From an uncultured Cardiobacterium sp. (GTDB lineage Bacteria > Pseudomonadota > Gammaproteobacteria > Cardiobacteriales > Cardiobacteriaceae): 9,072 nucleotides of DNA. The notes beneath the pieces are model-generated. The model did not search any database, had not been told where the DNA came from, and worked only from the letters and a program-made list of their open reading frames with translations. Where the stretch lies: the NCBI RefSeq assembly GCF_938028185.1, contig NZ_CALJAH010000137.1, positions 1 through 9,072 of the forward strand. Reading direction: 5' to 3'. Shown in pieces: positions 9,015 through 9,072 of the stretch. Within the stretch, counting starts at the first letter, position 1. Each line of letters starts with the position of its first letter. The translations under genes were made by a program, and so were the position numbers.

Positions 9015-9072
9015 AGGCTGTTTAAAATCTTGGAGAACCGCATTTTTCCGTATGCTTGTGTAGGAAACTGAA

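Noticed and set aside
9015..9072. Terminator or start of another element after the stop codon
   Set aside because: The only inverted pair I see is TTTCC/GGAAA (9045-9049 and 9063-9067) with a 13-base loop and no T-run after it. The 58 bases are too few to judge.

Overview
The window is almost entirely one open reading frame on the + strand. It is already open at base 1, with codons starting at base 3, and ends at a TAA at 9012-9014. The visible part encodes 3003 residues of a still larger protein whose N-terminus lies upstream. Visible residue k is encoded at bases 3k to 3k+2, and residue numbers below use that scheme. Only 58 bases follow the stop codon, and I see no gene or convincing terminator in them. 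No RNA gene, CRISPR array, insertion sequence or transposase is visible.

The protein is a modular, secreted, multi-enzyme giant. In order it has: the end of one Ig-like repeat and three full, near-identical Ig-like repeats separated by Pro-Asn-rich linkers (1-1169); a Calx-beta-like domain split by a glycoside hydrolase family 26 (GH26) catalytic domain (1194-2546); three diverged Ig-like repeats (2562-3392); a right-handed parallel beta-helix of the pectate-lyase/mannuronan-epimerase superfamily (3414-5183); an Ig-like repeat, a cadherin-like domain and another Ig-like repeat (5220-6101); Calx-beta, module X1, Calx-beta, module X2 (6108-7409); a GH16-like catalytic domain with an intact ExDxxE motif (7494-8213); a disordered linker holding a perfect 102-bp tandem duplication with embedded palindromes (8214-8636); and a C-terminal domain resembling type I secretion target domains (8655-8933) with a short Pro/Gln-rich tail.

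The three catalytic modules (GH26, beta-helix, GH16) all belong to polysaccharide-active folds. They sit on a probably calcium-stiffened scaffold of Ig, cadherin and Calx-beta domains. The likely role is extracellular remodelling or degradation of a complex glycan: a biofilm exopolysaccharide, a host glycan, or a yeast or plant-type mannan/glucan. The substrate cannot be read from the sequence.

The DNA is GC-rich with strong GC preference at third codon positions. Secretion appears to be type I, and the linker carries interspersed-repeat-like palindromes. This fits a Gram-negative proteobacterium. A GC-rich beta- or gammaproteobacterium such as the Neisseriaceae/Cardiobacteriaceae is my guess only; I noticed no Neisseria or Pasteurellaceae DNA-uptake sequence to support it. 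The most notable features are the three-enzyme architecture, the GH26 domain nested inside a Calx-beta fold with its own codon usage, and the in-frame capture of palindromic repeat DNA near the C-terminus.
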